A stretch of 64,000 nt of DNA. Origin: Candidatus Mycobacterium methanotrophicum. Lineage in GTDB: Bacteria; Actinomycetota; Actinomycetes; Mycobacteriales; Mycobacteriaceae. Location: contig NZ_CP097320.1 in assembly GCF_023515995.1 (NCBI RefSeq), positions 3,596,001-3,660,000 of the forward strand. The letters are read 5' to 3'. Below are positions 35,531 to 43,304 of this stretch, piece by piece. Position numbers and translations under genes: made by a program. Every line of letters begins with the position of its first letter. Position 1 is the stretch's first letter. The notes beneath the pieces were generated by a model. The model was given only the letters and a program-made list of their open reading frames with translations, did not search any database and was not told the origin of the DNA.

Positions 35531-35564
35531 CCCGCGTCCGCCGCTGCGGCCATAACCTGATCTT

Positions 35565-37235
35565 GTGACTTCTCCATCCGCCGCCACGTCCACGCGACTT
35601 GCGGGGTCGACGCTGCGCTCACTTACCAGGGACCTTGCCGGCCGCGCCCTTGGACGGATGTTGCGCCTGCCGGCTCGGACCAGCGGCTACACGGTCAGCC
35701 GCGTCACGATTCCGATGCGCGACGGCGTCGAATTGGTGGCCGACCACTACGTGCCCGCCGGAGAACCCGTCGGCACCCTGCTGCTGCGCGGACCGTATGG
35801 CCGTGGGTTTCCGTTCTCGCTGTTGTACGGGGCGCTGTACGCCGCCCGCGGCTACCACGTGCTGATGCAAAGCGTGCGGGGGACGTTCGACTCGGGCGGG
35901 ACGTTCGCCCCGATGGCGCACGAAGCGGCCGACGGCGCCGACACCGTCGCATGGCTGCGGCGCCAGCCGTGGTTCACCGGCCGCTTCGCCACCATCGGGA
36001 TTTCCTACCTCGGCTTCACCCAGTGGGCGCTGTTGCAGGATCCGCCGCCCGAGTTGGCCGCGGCCGTCATCACCGCCGGCCCCCACGATTTCAGCGAATC
36101 GGCGTGGGGCACGGGCTCATTCACCGTCAACGACTTCCTCGGCTGGAGCTACCTGGTGGCCCACCAGGAAGATCCCGGGCGGATCCGCGGAGCCATCCGC
36201 CAGATACGGGCGCGGAAAAGTGTGATACGCGCCACCGGTGAGTTACCTCTGGGTGCGGCCGGCCGGAAGTTGCTGGGTGCCCGCGCGCCGTGGTGGGAGT
36301 CGTGGCTGGACCATCCTGATGACAACGAAAGGTTCTGGTCGGCAATGCGATTCGGCGCCGCGCTCGACCGGGCAGAGGTGCCGGTGCTGCTCATCGGCGG
36401 ATGGCAAGACCTGTTCCTGCAGCAGACCTTGCAGCAATATCGGCGTCTTCGCGACCGCGGCGTCGACGTAGCCCTCACGATGGGCCCATGGACACATACC
36501 CAGCTGCTTTTCCAGGGTCTGCGGACCATCGCCCAAGAATCACAGGGCTGGCTGGACACCCACCTCGGCGGTCGCCCCGGTAAACCGCGACCCGCCAGAG
36601 TCCACTTCCACGTCGCCGGCGAAGGCTGGCGCGATGCCGCCGACTGGCCGCCGGCCACCACCGAGCGAGCGCTGTACCTGCAGCCCGGCGGCGATCTGAC
36701 CGACACGCCGCCGACATCGTCCGCGGTGGCCTCGGTGAGTTTCCGCTACGACCCCGCCGACCCGACACCCACCATCGGCGGCCGACTGCTGTCGCCGGAC
36801 GGTGGATACCGCGACGACACCGCGCTGGCCGCCCGCAGCGACGTGCTCAGCTTCACCAGCGACGTGCTGACCGAAGATCTGTGCGTGATCGGCAACCCGG
36901 TCGCTGAATTGGCGCATACCTGCGACAACCCCCACGCCGACGTGTTCGCTCGGATCAGCGAAGTCGACGCTAAAGGCCGTTCCCGCAATGTCAGCGACGG
37001 CTATCGGCGGCTAACCGACACGACCGACTCGGTCAGGCTCGAGCTCGACGCGATCGCTCACCGGTTCGGCGCCGGAGCACGCATCCGCGTGCTGATCGCC
37101 GGCGGCAGTCATCCCCGCTATGCCCGTAACCTCGGTACCGGTGAGCCAACGGCCACCGGCGCACAGCTCAAGCCCTCGACCCATGAGCTGCACTTCGGCG
37201 CCTCCCGGGTGCTACTGCCGGTCGAGCGCGCCTAG
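35565..37235 (+). CDS. CocE/NonD-family hydrolase (Rv2800-like)
   Basis: This 556-residue protein belongs to the X-Pro dipeptidyl-peptidase/cocaine esterase family. The alpha/beta hydrolase core has PMRDGVELVADHYVP, RGPYGRGFPFSLLYG, SVRGTFDSGG, the nucleophile GISYLGFTQWA, and LIGGWQDLFLQQTLQQY (acid). The jelly-roll C-terminal domain starts near residue 370. No signal peptide is evident. GTG start. Probable ester or amide hydrolase of unknown substrate. Confidence 0.92.
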   Translation: MTSPSAATSTRLAGSTLRSLTRDLAGRALGRMLRLPARTSGYTVSRVTIPMRDGVELVADHYVPAGEPVGTLLLRGPYGRGFPFSLLYGALYAARGYHVLMQSVRGTFDSGGTFAPMAHEAADGADTVAWLRRQPWFTGRFATIGISYLGFTQWALLQDPPPELAAAVITAGPHDFSESAWGTGSFTVNDFLGWSYLVAHQEDPGRIRGAIRQIRARKSVIRATGELPLGAAGRKLLGARAPWWESWLDHPDDNERFWSAMRFGAALDRAEVPVLLIGGWQDLFLQQTLQQYRRLRDRGVDVALTMGPWTHTQLLFQGLRTIAQESQGWLDTHLGGRPGKPRPARVHFHVAGEGWRDAADWPPATTERALYLQPGGDLTDTPPTSSAVASVSFRYDPADPTPTIGGRLLSPDGGYRDDTALAARSDVLSFTSDVLTEDLCVIGNPVAELAHTCDNPHADVFARISEVDAKGRSRNVSDGYRRLTDTTDSVRLELDAIAHRFGAGARIRVLIAGGSHPRYARNLGTGEPTATGAQLKPSTHELHFGASRVLLPVERA

Positions 37236-37461
37236 CCGATGGGCATCGTCGACAAATAGGCAAGCGGCGCAACACAACTCCATTGGCGTCCATTGGCGGT
37301 CGTCAACGGCTGCGAACGCCGGAGCGGAAGTCACCGCGTTCACCCGTCGCTGCGGCACGCCGGGCGCACCGGCATTGGTGCGCGTTTCCGTAGCCGGCGA
37401 GACGACTGAGCTGGGCACGCTCGGGGGGCGGCCGGACGGCGCTGTGCTGGTCGACCAGTCG
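37236..37461. other. Convergent intergenic gap
   Basis: 226 bases between two converging genes. No gene, tRNA or obvious hairpin is recognised. Confidence 0.5.
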
Positions 37462-38022
37462 TCATCCGACGGCGGCACGAACGCGGTCGGCGACGTCTCG
37501 CAGTGCCGCCTCGTCGTGCACCGGCGTACCCAGCGACGGCGTGACCGGCAACTGCACCCAGCTGGTGCAGCCGGCGTAGTCGGGAATCCGGGGCAGTTCT
37601 ACCGGTTCGACCAGCGGTATCGCCTGCACGACGAGCACCGCCAACCGGTGCCGGGGACGAAAGTCCAGCCGGTCCTCACGCACCGACGCGGCCGTCCAGA
37701 TGTGTAGATCCGCGATCGCCTCGAGGTTATCGGGTCGGTTGACCGGCAGTGCCGCAACAACTTTCGCCGCCGCCCGCACCACGAATCGGTCGCCGGTGCT
37801 GTCGGGAGCCGCGGCCGTAAGCAAGTGCTGAAATTCTGGCCGGACCCGCTCGGCGTGGCTGTGCGCGACCGTCGGGAACAGCAGGAACTCGCGGGCGGCC
37901 ACCTCGAAACGCTTTTCACCGATCCCGCCCTTACGCAACAGCACCCACTGCTGGCCGTCCAGCATCGCGTGCACCACCGCGCTCCACTCCTTGAGCGCGG
38001 GCACGGTGGCGGTTTGGGTCAT
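37462..38022 (-). CDS. DUF1802-family protein
   Basis: About 186 residues starting MTQTATVPALKEWSAVVHAM, followed by LDGQQWVLLRKGGIGEK and a FLLFPTVAHSHAERVRPEFQ segment: the DUF1802 pattern (a possible nucleotide or regulatory domain of unknown role). The open frame extends to 38136, but the extra N-terminus belongs to another family. Unknown function. Confidence 0.8.
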   Translation of the reverse strand: MTQTATVPALKEWSAVVHAMLDGQQWVLLRKGGIGEKRFEVAAREFLLFPTVAHSHAERVRPEFQHLLTAAAPDSTGDRFVVRAAAKVVAALPVNRPDNLEAIADLHIWTAASVREDRLDFRPRHRLAVLVVQAIPLVEPVELPRIPDYAGCTSWVQLPVTPSLGTPVHDEAALRDVADRVRAAVG

Positions 38023-38059
38023 CTGATCGCCAGCCGACGCAACGGCGGGTCGGCCTTCG

Positions 38060-38136
38060 GAGGTTGGCGGCGCGGCGATCTCCTCGGCGGTCGCCGGCGG
38101 CTCGAGTCCGCGCAACTCGGTGACGTTTCGGCACAT
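38060..38136 (-). pseudogene. DUF2277 gene start fused in frame to DUF1802 gene
   Basis: ATG 38136 reads MCRNVTELRGLEPPATAEEI, the strongly conserved first 20 residues of DUF2277 proteins (about 85 residues). After AA the similarity ends, and the frame runs on into the DUF1802 gene, so a deletion removed the rest and left an open fusion. Confidence 0.65.
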
Positions 38137-38163
38137 CCCTCAACGATAGGAGCGACCCGGCTG

Positions 38164-38556
38164 CTACCACACAGTGACCGGACGCGGATACCGGTGGTTG
38201 CGCAGCCGTTGATCCTTGGTCACCAGAGGCCAGCCGTGTTCGACGGCGGTGGCGTAGATCAACCGGTCGGCCGGATCGCCGGGAAACCCGGACGGCAACG
38301 ACGCTGCCGTGGCGGCGACGGCGGGAGTGATGCCGATCGTGCGGACGTGCTCGGCCAGCTGCGCAAGCCAGGATCGCAGCGGAATCGTCGTCTGGATACG
38401 CTCGTGCTCGGCGAGCCACGCCAACTCGTACCAGCTGATGGCGGCGACGGCGAGCTCGTCGGCCTGCTCGATGGCCCGGCTGGCGGTGGGACTCAGGCGC
38501 CGAGGCTCCGCCGCCCACCAGTGGATCACGTGCGAGTCGAGCACCACCGTGGTCAT
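38164..38556 (-). CDS. vapC: PIN-domain toxin VapC (PhoH-like/Phd-paired)
   Basis: This 130-residue PIN protein has Asp7 (VVLDSHVIHWW), Glu44 (SWYELAWLAE), and Asp94/Asp97 (FPGDPADRLIYATA). The LDSHVIHWW start is typical of the PIN subfamily whose antitoxins are Phd/YefM-like. ATG 38556; the antitoxin stop lies 31 bases upstream on the same strand. RNA target unknown. Confidence 0.92.
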   Translation of the reverse strand: MTTVVLDSHVIHWWAAEPRRLSPTASRAIEQADELAVAAISWYELAWLAEHERIQTTIPLRSWLAQLAEHVRTIGITPAVAATAASLPSGFPGDPADRLIYATAVEHGWPLVTKDQRLRNHRYPRPVTVW

Positions 38557-38587
38557 GAGCGCCGCTCCGCATCGCCGCCGACGCGCG

Positions 38588-38815
38588 TCACGAGGCGTTC
38601 CAGGACTGACCGGTGGTGAATAGCTCGTCGTCATCGGCGGCCGTCATCGCAACCCCAGCCAACCGGCCCTTGAGTGCGTGTGGCCCGGTCGCTGCCACCA
38701 GTCGGGCCACCGTCCGGCCGTGTTTGGTGATCTCGATTTCCTCGCCGTCGGCGACGTCGTCGAGCAGAGCAAGGATCTTCGCCTTCACCTCAGTAGCGGT
38801 CATTTTTCTGGTCAT
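38588..38815 (-). CDS. Phd/YefM-type antitoxin
   Basis: This 75-residue antitoxin reads MTRKMTATEVKAKILALLDD and GEEIEITKHGRTVARLVA, the Phd fold: N-terminal DNA-binding dimer, with a C-terminal acidic tail that wraps the toxin. It precedes vapC. Its promoter lies in a 103-bp gap shared with a second, divergent vapBC operon. Confidence 0.92.
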   Translation of the reverse strand: MTRKMTATEVKAKILALLDDVADGEEIEITKHGRTVARLVAATGPHALKGRLAGVAMTAADDDELFTTGQSWNAS

Positions 38816-38821
38816 ACGGGT

Positions 38822-38827
38822 ATTCTA
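38822..38827 (-). promoter_or_regulatory. Probable -10 box for a leaderless antitoxin transcript
   Basis: TAGAAT on the minus strand ends six bases before the antitoxin ATG (38815). Such spacing fits transcription starting at the A of the start codon, common in mycobacteria. Confidence 0.5.
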
Positions 38828-38883
38828 CTGGTCCGCACCGGGTGACTGGCTACCGTAATGTACCAGCCGCTCTCCACAAACTA

Positions 38884-38913
38884 GGTACCATCACCAACCT
38901 GCGCGGTACCATC
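38884..38913 (+). promoter_or_regulatory. Paired GGTACCATC elements, candidate VapB operator
   Basis: GGTACCATC occurs at 38884-38892 and again at 38905-38913, 21 bases apart (two helical turns), the second ending five bases before the vapB ATG. Each contains the palindrome GGTACC. Confidence 0.55.
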
Positions 38914-38918
38914 TACCT

Positions 38919-39182
38919 ATGGCGCTCAACATCAAAGACCCCGAGCTGGTCCGCCTCGCCGAAGAACTCGCCGCGCGCATGGGCCACAACAACAAGACCA
39001 GGGCCATCCGGGACGCGCTCTCCGCCCAACTCTCGCTCCTGGAAGCCCAGCACGGCGACCGCGCCACCCATCTCCTCGACGTCATGCGCACCGAGATTTG
39101 GCCCCTCCTCCCGCCCCAACCGCCGATCACCAAGGACGAACGAGAGCAAATCCTGGGCTACGACCCCGAGATCGGAGCCTGA
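38919..39182 (+). CDS. vapB: Antitoxin VapB (Rv0623-like type)
   Basis: This 87-residue protein reads MALNIKDPELVRLAEELAAR, then MGHNNKTRAIRDALSAQL: a ribbon-helix-helix antitoxin of the VapB 'transcription factor' type. The C-terminus, TKDEREQILGYDPEIGA, is the usual toxin-binding end of this group. The toxin starts three bases after the stop. Direct operator-like repeats sit immediately upstream. Confidence 0.92.
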   Translation: MALNIKDPELVRLAEELAARMGHNNKTRAIRDALSAQLSLLEAQHGDRATHLLDVMRTEIWPLLPPQPPITKDEREQILGYDPEIGA

Positions 39183-39185
39183 CCC

Positions 39186-39614
39186 GTGATCGTCGACTCC
39201 TCCGCGCTCATCGCCCTCATCCAGAACGAACCGGCCGCCGAGCAGGTTGCCACGGTCCTCGCCGGCGCCCGCAGCCCGGTCATCAGCGCCGCCACCCTCA
39301 CCGAAACCCTGATCGTGCTCACCGCCCGACGCGGCCCCGTCGCACGCACCGTCTTCGACCGCCTCAGAACCGAAATCAACCTGGGCATAGCCCAATACAC
39401 CGCCGAACACGCCTACGCCGCCCACCGCGCCTACCTACAGTTCGGCCGCGCCCGCCATCCAGCGGGACTTAACTTCGGCGACTGCATGAGCTACGCCACC
39501 GCCGAGCTCGCCCACGAACCGCTCCTGGCCACCGGCAACGACTTCCCGCAAACCGACCTCGAGTTCAGTGACGGCATCGTCGGCTACTGGCCCACGCCAA
39601 GCACTACCGACTAA
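39186..39614 (+). CDS. vapC: PIN-domain toxin VapC
   Basis: This 142-residue PIN ribonuclease has Asp4 (MIVDSSALIAL), Glu40 (TLTETLIVL), and Asp99 (LNFGDCMSYATA), with a final acidic position near DFPQTDLE. It follows its antitoxin by three bases, GTG start. The pair is intact. Confidence 0.93.
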   Translation: MIVDSSALIALIQNEPAAEQVATVLAGARSPVISAATLTETLIVLTARRGPVARTVFDRLRTEINLGIAQYTAEHAYAAHRAYLQFGRARHPAGLNFGDCMSYATAELAHEPLLATGNDFPQTDLEFSDGIVGYWPTPSTTD

Positions 39615-39651
39615 CGGATTTGTTCGGGATGCTGAAACCGCCGGGATGTCC

Positions 39652-39858
39652 CTATCGGGCAACACATTGCCAAGCGTCGGCGAACAACTCCATTCCCACA
39701 TCCAGCGCGTCGGCGCTGGCCAACACCGACGCGCACTGCTGTAGATCCAGGCGAGCGCGCAAAGTGGCGTCCGGGTCACTGGTTAGGCACCCGCGGCCGG
39801 GTCCGGGAAGGTCGCTGGGCAGCGGGCGGGCCCGCAGATCGGCCACAGGGCAGGTCAC
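39652..39858 (-). CDS. Small protein coupled to the ABC remnant, unknown
   Basis: GTG 39858 overlaps the ABC remnant's TGA as GTGA. The 68-residue frame (MTCPVADLRARPLPSDLPG; DLQQCASVLASADALDVG) has no family I know and may be truncated at its end. Coupling suggests it was a real gene of the lost transporter operon. Confidence 0.35.
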   Translation of the reverse strand: MTCPVADLRARPLPSDLPGPGRGCLTSDPDATLRARLDLQQCASVLASADALDVGMELFADAWQCVAR

Positions 39859-40130
39859 GGTGTCGCGGCCTGCCGCTCACCGTGCCAGGCCGCCCATAGC
39901 TGTGCGTAAAGCCCGCCACGACCCAGCAGTTCGGTGTGCGAGCCGTCTTCGATGATGCGGCCGTGCTGCATCACCAACACCCGATCCGCGTCCTCGGCGC
40001 TGTGCAGGCGGTGCGCAATCGAGATGACGGTGCGCCCGGCGAGCAGGGTGGACAACGAGCGCTCCAGGCCGCGGGCCAGACGTGGGTCGAGCTGCGAGGT
40101 GGCTTCGTCGAGGGCTTCCCCAGCGGATGC
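39855..40130 (-). pseudogene. ABC exporter ATPase, C-terminal end only
   Basis: The frame starts in AGEALDEATSQLDPRLARGL (an imperfect Walker B/D-loop) and ends TVISIAHRLHSAEDADRVLV and MQHGRIIEDGSHTELLG, with the H-loop His present. Walker A, signature loop and the membrane domain are missing; sequence before 40130 is unrelated. A decayed half of an MDR-type exporter. Confidence 0.8.
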
Positions 40131-40515
40131 AACACCTGCTGGCCCCGCATACGAACGCCGTCAAAGCCCGCCGCGCGGCCTACCGGCAGTCGAATCGAGG
40201 CCACCGTCGATGAGCGCGTCGAGCAGCAACGCTTCATCGACCAACACCTCAGCCGCGACCAGGATCGTGAGCAAGGCATCGATTACGGGCTCGAATTCTG
40301 ATCGTGCGATCAGAACCTTGACGCCTCGATCACAAGCTTCCTGAGCGAATCCATGGCCGGGTTGAGCAACCCTCCTTGGGCAGAAGCGCTGTCGCCGACG
40401 ATCACGAAGTGCACGGTCTTCCCGTGATCCTGCACAACGCGTCCTCGGTAGCGGTGGTCACCAACAGCTCCCGGCTGATCCGCTGCCGTCTCGACTAAAC
40501 CGCGCCTGGCCGGGC
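40131..40515. other. Decayed stretch with protein-like fragments
   Basis: On the minus strand short pieces look like former coding sequence: EFEPVIDALLTILVAAEVLV (near 40300-40240) and VQDHGKTVHFVIVGDSAS with GLLNPAMDSLRKLVIEA (near 40440-40310). I cannot assign either to a family. No intact gene. Confidence 0.4.
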
Positions 40516-40735
40516 TCAGCAGCCGCAGTCCTGGCCGCGCCAGGATTGGACGCCTTGCCAGACTGCGGCGGCGGCGATGCCCAACCCGATGACGGGGTCG
40601 AGCCACCAGCCGCCGGGCCAGCTCGCGGTGACGGCGAGTCCTGCCAGGACCGCGGCGGCCTGGGCGGCGCATAGGTAGTTCTGGGCGCCTTCGCCTGCGG
40701 TGGCGGCCGAGCGGCGGATATCCGTTGCAGTCTGC
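40516..40735 (-). pseudogene. Cation diffusion facilitator, C-terminal end
   Basis: The frame ending at 40516 reads RRSAATAGEGAQNYLCAAQA, AAVLAGLAVTASWPGGWW, LDPVIGLGIAAAAVWQGV and ends RGQDCGC. This is the last two membrane helices and metal-binding tail of a cation-efflux (CDF-like) protein with the family's WWLDP motif. The N-terminal two thirds are absent. Confidence 0.7.
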
Positions 40736-40897
40736 GCTCATCGCCTTGGGGCTGCGGTCGGCGAGAATTGCCGGGGGAATTGTTGGCGTCTTCGTCTTGC
40801 GTCGCGCCGCTCAACTGGTACCGTTCCTTAACGGGGCCTTAACGGGGCCTGAGACCAGCAGGTCATGTCGTGAGCGGACGGAAAAGGGGAGCGAGCA

Positions 40898-42178
40898 ATG
40901 GCGGGTCAGCATTCGAAGCGGGATCGCCGGTCGGGCAAAGACAGGGCCCGTCGTCGTCGGATGGCGCGGATCGCCGGGCTGGGCAGCGGCGCCGGGGCGT
41001 TTTTGGCGTTGGGGTTGGGCCCGCTGGCGGGCGCGCCGAGCGCGCACGCCGACCCGCTGACCGGTTGGATCGATCTGATCGTCGACCCGGCGATGAGTTC
41101 GCTGGCCGGTTCGGTGAACGTCTTCGACCCCTCGACGCTGGACGCCGCGCTGGCCCCGCTGGGCAGTGTGAGCGGGTGGGAGTCGGCGATCGGCGACCTG
41201 TCCGGTGTTTCCGGCTCGGCGCTGGCGCTGCCCGACACCGGCGCCGCGGCGGCCTCGGCGAGCGACCCTTCCTCCTCGTTCCTGCAGGGGTTGGACCAAG
41301 ACTTCGCGTCGATGTTCGGCGGCAACCAGGACTCGGCCGCGGCCGCGTCGAACGGCCTGCCCGTCTGCGGCACCGGCTTCGCCGACTTGTTCTGTGACGG
41401 CGCCAACGGCGTCGGCGGCCACTCGCTGACCGCGGCCGACGGCGGCAACGGCGGTTTGATCCTCGGCAACGGCGGCAACGGCGCCACCGACGCGGCCGGC
41501 GTCGGCGGCACCGGCGGCAACGCCGGACTGTGGGGCGGCGACGGCGGCAACGGCGGCAACGGCGCGGACATCACCACCGTCGGCGGCACCGGAACGGCCG
41601 GCACGACCGGCCTCGCCGGCGGGGCCGGTTCGGCCGGCGGCGTCGGCAACGCCGGCGGCGACGGCGGGGCCGGCGGCAGCGCGGGCTTGTTCGACTTCCT
41701 CGGCGACGGCGGCAACGGCGGCGACGGCGGGGTCGGCGGGGTCGGTGGGGCCGGCGGCACCGGCGGCGCGGGCAGTCTGACGATCGGCGGTGACGGCGGG
41801 GTCGGCGGCGAAGGCGGGGCCGGCGGGGCCGGCGGCGCCGCCGGAACCGGCGGCCTGTTCGGCACCGGTGGCACTGCCGGCACCGCCGGGGTCGGCGGCG
41901 AAGGCGGGGCCGGCGGGGCCGGCGGTGACGGCTTGGTGACCGGCGGGGCCGGCGGCGACGGCGGGGTCGGCGGCACCGGCGGGAACGTGACGGCCGGCAT
42001 CGGCGGCACCGGCGGCACCGGCGGGACCGGCGGCGACGGCGGCACCGGCTTCGGCGGCGTTGCGAAGGGCGATCCCGGCGCCCCCGGTGTCGCCGGCACA
42101 ACACCCACCGACACCACCGGCGGGGCCGGCGGTGACGGCGGCAACGGCGGGGCCGGCGGGTTCGAGTTGACCGGTTAG
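40898..42178 (+). CDS. PGRS-like glycine-rich protein without PE domain
   Basis: This 426-residue protein starts at ATG 40898 behind AAAAGGGGAG. Residues 1-25 are very basic (RRSGKDRARRRRMARIAG), then a hydrophobic, signal-like stretch (GAFLALGLGPLAGAPSAHA). Residues 50-165 form a non-repeated domain (DPLTGWIDLIVDPAMSSL; SSSFLQGLDQDFASMFGGN; VCGTGFADLFC with paired Cys). From about residue 170 it is almost pure GGxGGxG/GGAGG repeat to the stop. It lacks the PE N-terminus of PE_PGRS proteins, so export may be Sec-like. The stop at 42178 seems premature: repeat-like coding continues in the next frame. Probably surface-located. Confidence 0.85.
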   Translation: MAGQHSKRDRRSGKDRARRRRMARIAGLGSGAGAFLALGLGPLAGAPSAHADPLTGWIDLIVDPAMSSLAGSVNVFDPSTLDAALAPLGSVSGWESAIGDLSGVSGSALALPDTGAAAASASDPSSSFLQGLDQDFASMFGGNQDSAAAASNGLPVCGTGFADLFCDGANGVGGHSLTAADGGNGGLILGNGGNGATDAAGVGGTGGNAGLWGGDGGNGGNGADITTVGGTGTAGTTGLAGGAGSAGGVGNAGGDGGAGGSAGLFDFLGDGGNGGDGGVGGVGGAGGTGGAGSLTIGGDGGVGGEGGAGGAGGAAGTGGLFGTGGTAGTAGVGGEGGAGGAGGDGLVTGGAGGDGGVGGTGGNVTAGIGGTGGTGGTGGDGGTGFGGVAKGDPGAPGVAGTTPTDTTGGAGGDGGNGGAGGFELTG

Positions 42179-42529
42179 TGACGGCGGCGGCAGCCTTATC
42201 GACACCAACGTTGGTGGGGGCGCTGACGGCCTGACCATCACCGTCGGCACCCCCACCAACCGGTGACAGCCTGGTCAACGTCGGCCTCGGCGGTGCCACC
42301 CGTCCTCGGCGTCGGCGCCCAGTGGCAACGGCCTCGACGCCGACTTGCTCGGCTTAAAGCTGGGCTTGTGATCGAGTGGCATCGGATAGCTGGATTTCCA
42401 GCGTGGGCGCTGGCGACGCCCTTGCGGGGCCGGGTTCAGCAACAGAACGAACGAATCCGAGTGTTTTCCTGATTCCGCGAGCTCGAGCGCGCCGGACTCG
42501 GATCAAGCGGCTAGCTGCGCCTAGCGCGC
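42179..42529 (+). pseudogene. Frameshifted tail of the PGRS-like gene
   Basis: One frame later the sequence reads DGGGSLIDTNVGGGADGLTI then TVGTPTNR, and further on SLVNVGLGG and GLDADLLGLKLGL, ending near 42370. These continue the style of the gene, so it was once longer. The rest to 42529 shows nothing. Confidence 0.55.
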
Positions 42530-42665
42530 CAACTCGACGACATCGAGGGCTACGACTTCGTGCTTATTGACTGCCCGCCCGCGTTGGGCGGGTTAACGAC
42601 AGCGGCGCTGGCGGCCACCGATTACGTGTCGGCGATCCTCAAGGCCGGGCCCGATGAAGTCCTCG
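42530..42665 (+). pseudogene. ParA/Soj ATPase fragment
   Basis: The frame reads QLDDIEGYDFVLIDCPPALG then GLTTAALAATDYVSAIL, the Walker B (switch II) region of ParA-family partition ATPases (YDxVLIDCPPxLG). Only about 45 residues exist. An origin in a plasmid or integrated element is likely. Confidence 0.7.
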
Positions 42666-42758
42666 ATGCCCCGCCGCCGTCGCCGCCGCGAGCAGCCGCC
42701 CGGCCGCGGCGGCCAGGCTGTCGGTGTCCACCTTCAACGGCTCGCCCACGAACTGCAC
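42661..42758 (-). pseudogene. Possible ESX-secretion-associated (EspC-like) N-terminal fragment
   Basis: GTG 42758 opens QFVGEPLKVDTDSLAAAAGR and LLAAATAAG before running into unrelated sequence. The L.VDTDSL..AA.R start resembles DUF2580/EspC proteins. Only about 30 residues, so the assignment is weak. Confidence 0.4.
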
Positions 42759-43064
42759 CCTTTCTGGATGGGCACACGGTTAGCGCGCGAGATTGCACCT
42801 CGGTCGGCGGCAGCGCGCTGGCCCGGTGGGTAGTCTTGCCGGCGATGGAGGAGGCGCTGCTGCGGCTGCTGGCCGACATCGACCCTGCGCCGGGTGCGGT
42901 GCTGTGCTGGATCGTCGACGGAACCTGGCCGCCCCAACCCGTCCGGCCGCACCGCGGCGTAGCCGCCCCGGCGCCCCAGACATCACACCTCTTGCACTCT
43001 GGGCCGCTTATAGCGATAGCCACGTCAGCGGCAGAAAGCCGACCAACGCGGCCGCCACTGGCCG
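42759..43064. other. Unassigned stretch between remnants
   Basis: A plus-strand frame from ATG 42845 reads MEEALLRLLADIDPAPGAVL and CWIVDGTWPP. It looks protein-like for about 30 codons, then becomes low-complexity. Family unknown. No intact gene. Confidence 0.35.
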
Positions 43065-43212
43065 GCCCGGCCAAGCTCAACGCGCCGAGCCGGCCGACCA
43101 CCGCGGTGTCGAGAAGCAAGTGGAGCGGCTCGGCGGCGAGCACACCCAGCGCCGGCAGGGCCAGCTGCGTGATTTGTCGGCCACCCGCCTGCGGTGGGCC
43201 CGGCCCGGTCAC
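43065..43212 (-). pseudogene. dinF: MATE-family efflux protein DinF, N-terminal fragment
   Basis: The frame begins near 43212 and reads AGGRQITQLALPALGVLAAE and PLHLLLDTAVVGRLGALSLA, the first helices of DinF (Rv2836c). After about 50 residues similarity stops. In M. tuberculosis dinF directly follows nrnA, as this remnant does, so it is a vertically inherited gene lost by deletion. Confidence 0.78.
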
Positions 43213-43230
43213 CGCTGATTACCCGTTCGA

Positions 43231-43290
43231 CGAGCGCGCGCAGACTGCCAGGACTTATCGGCGTGTCGCGTACAAACGCGCACACTCGCG
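43231..43290. repeat. 61-bp intergenic palindromic repeat, copy 2
   Basis: Matches the copies at 12727-12787 (inverse) and 57014-57074 (same orientation), sharing GAGCGCGCGCA, CGGCGTGTCG, CGTACAAAC and CTCGCG blocks. The centre is the least conserved. Confidence 0.75.
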
Positions 43291-43304
43291 CAAAGAGAGC
43301 CCGG

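Noticed and set aside
35529..35564. Possible MIRU copy in the gap before the CocE hydrolase
   Set aside because: Only 14 bases match (TGACCCGCGTCCGC); the characteristic GATGAGGAGGAG core is absent, so I do not annotate it as a repeat.
40906..42144. Long Pro-rich and Arg-rich frames on the reverse strand of the PGRS-like gene
   Set aside because: They mirror the GGC repeats of the real gene and have no ribosome site or family sequence.
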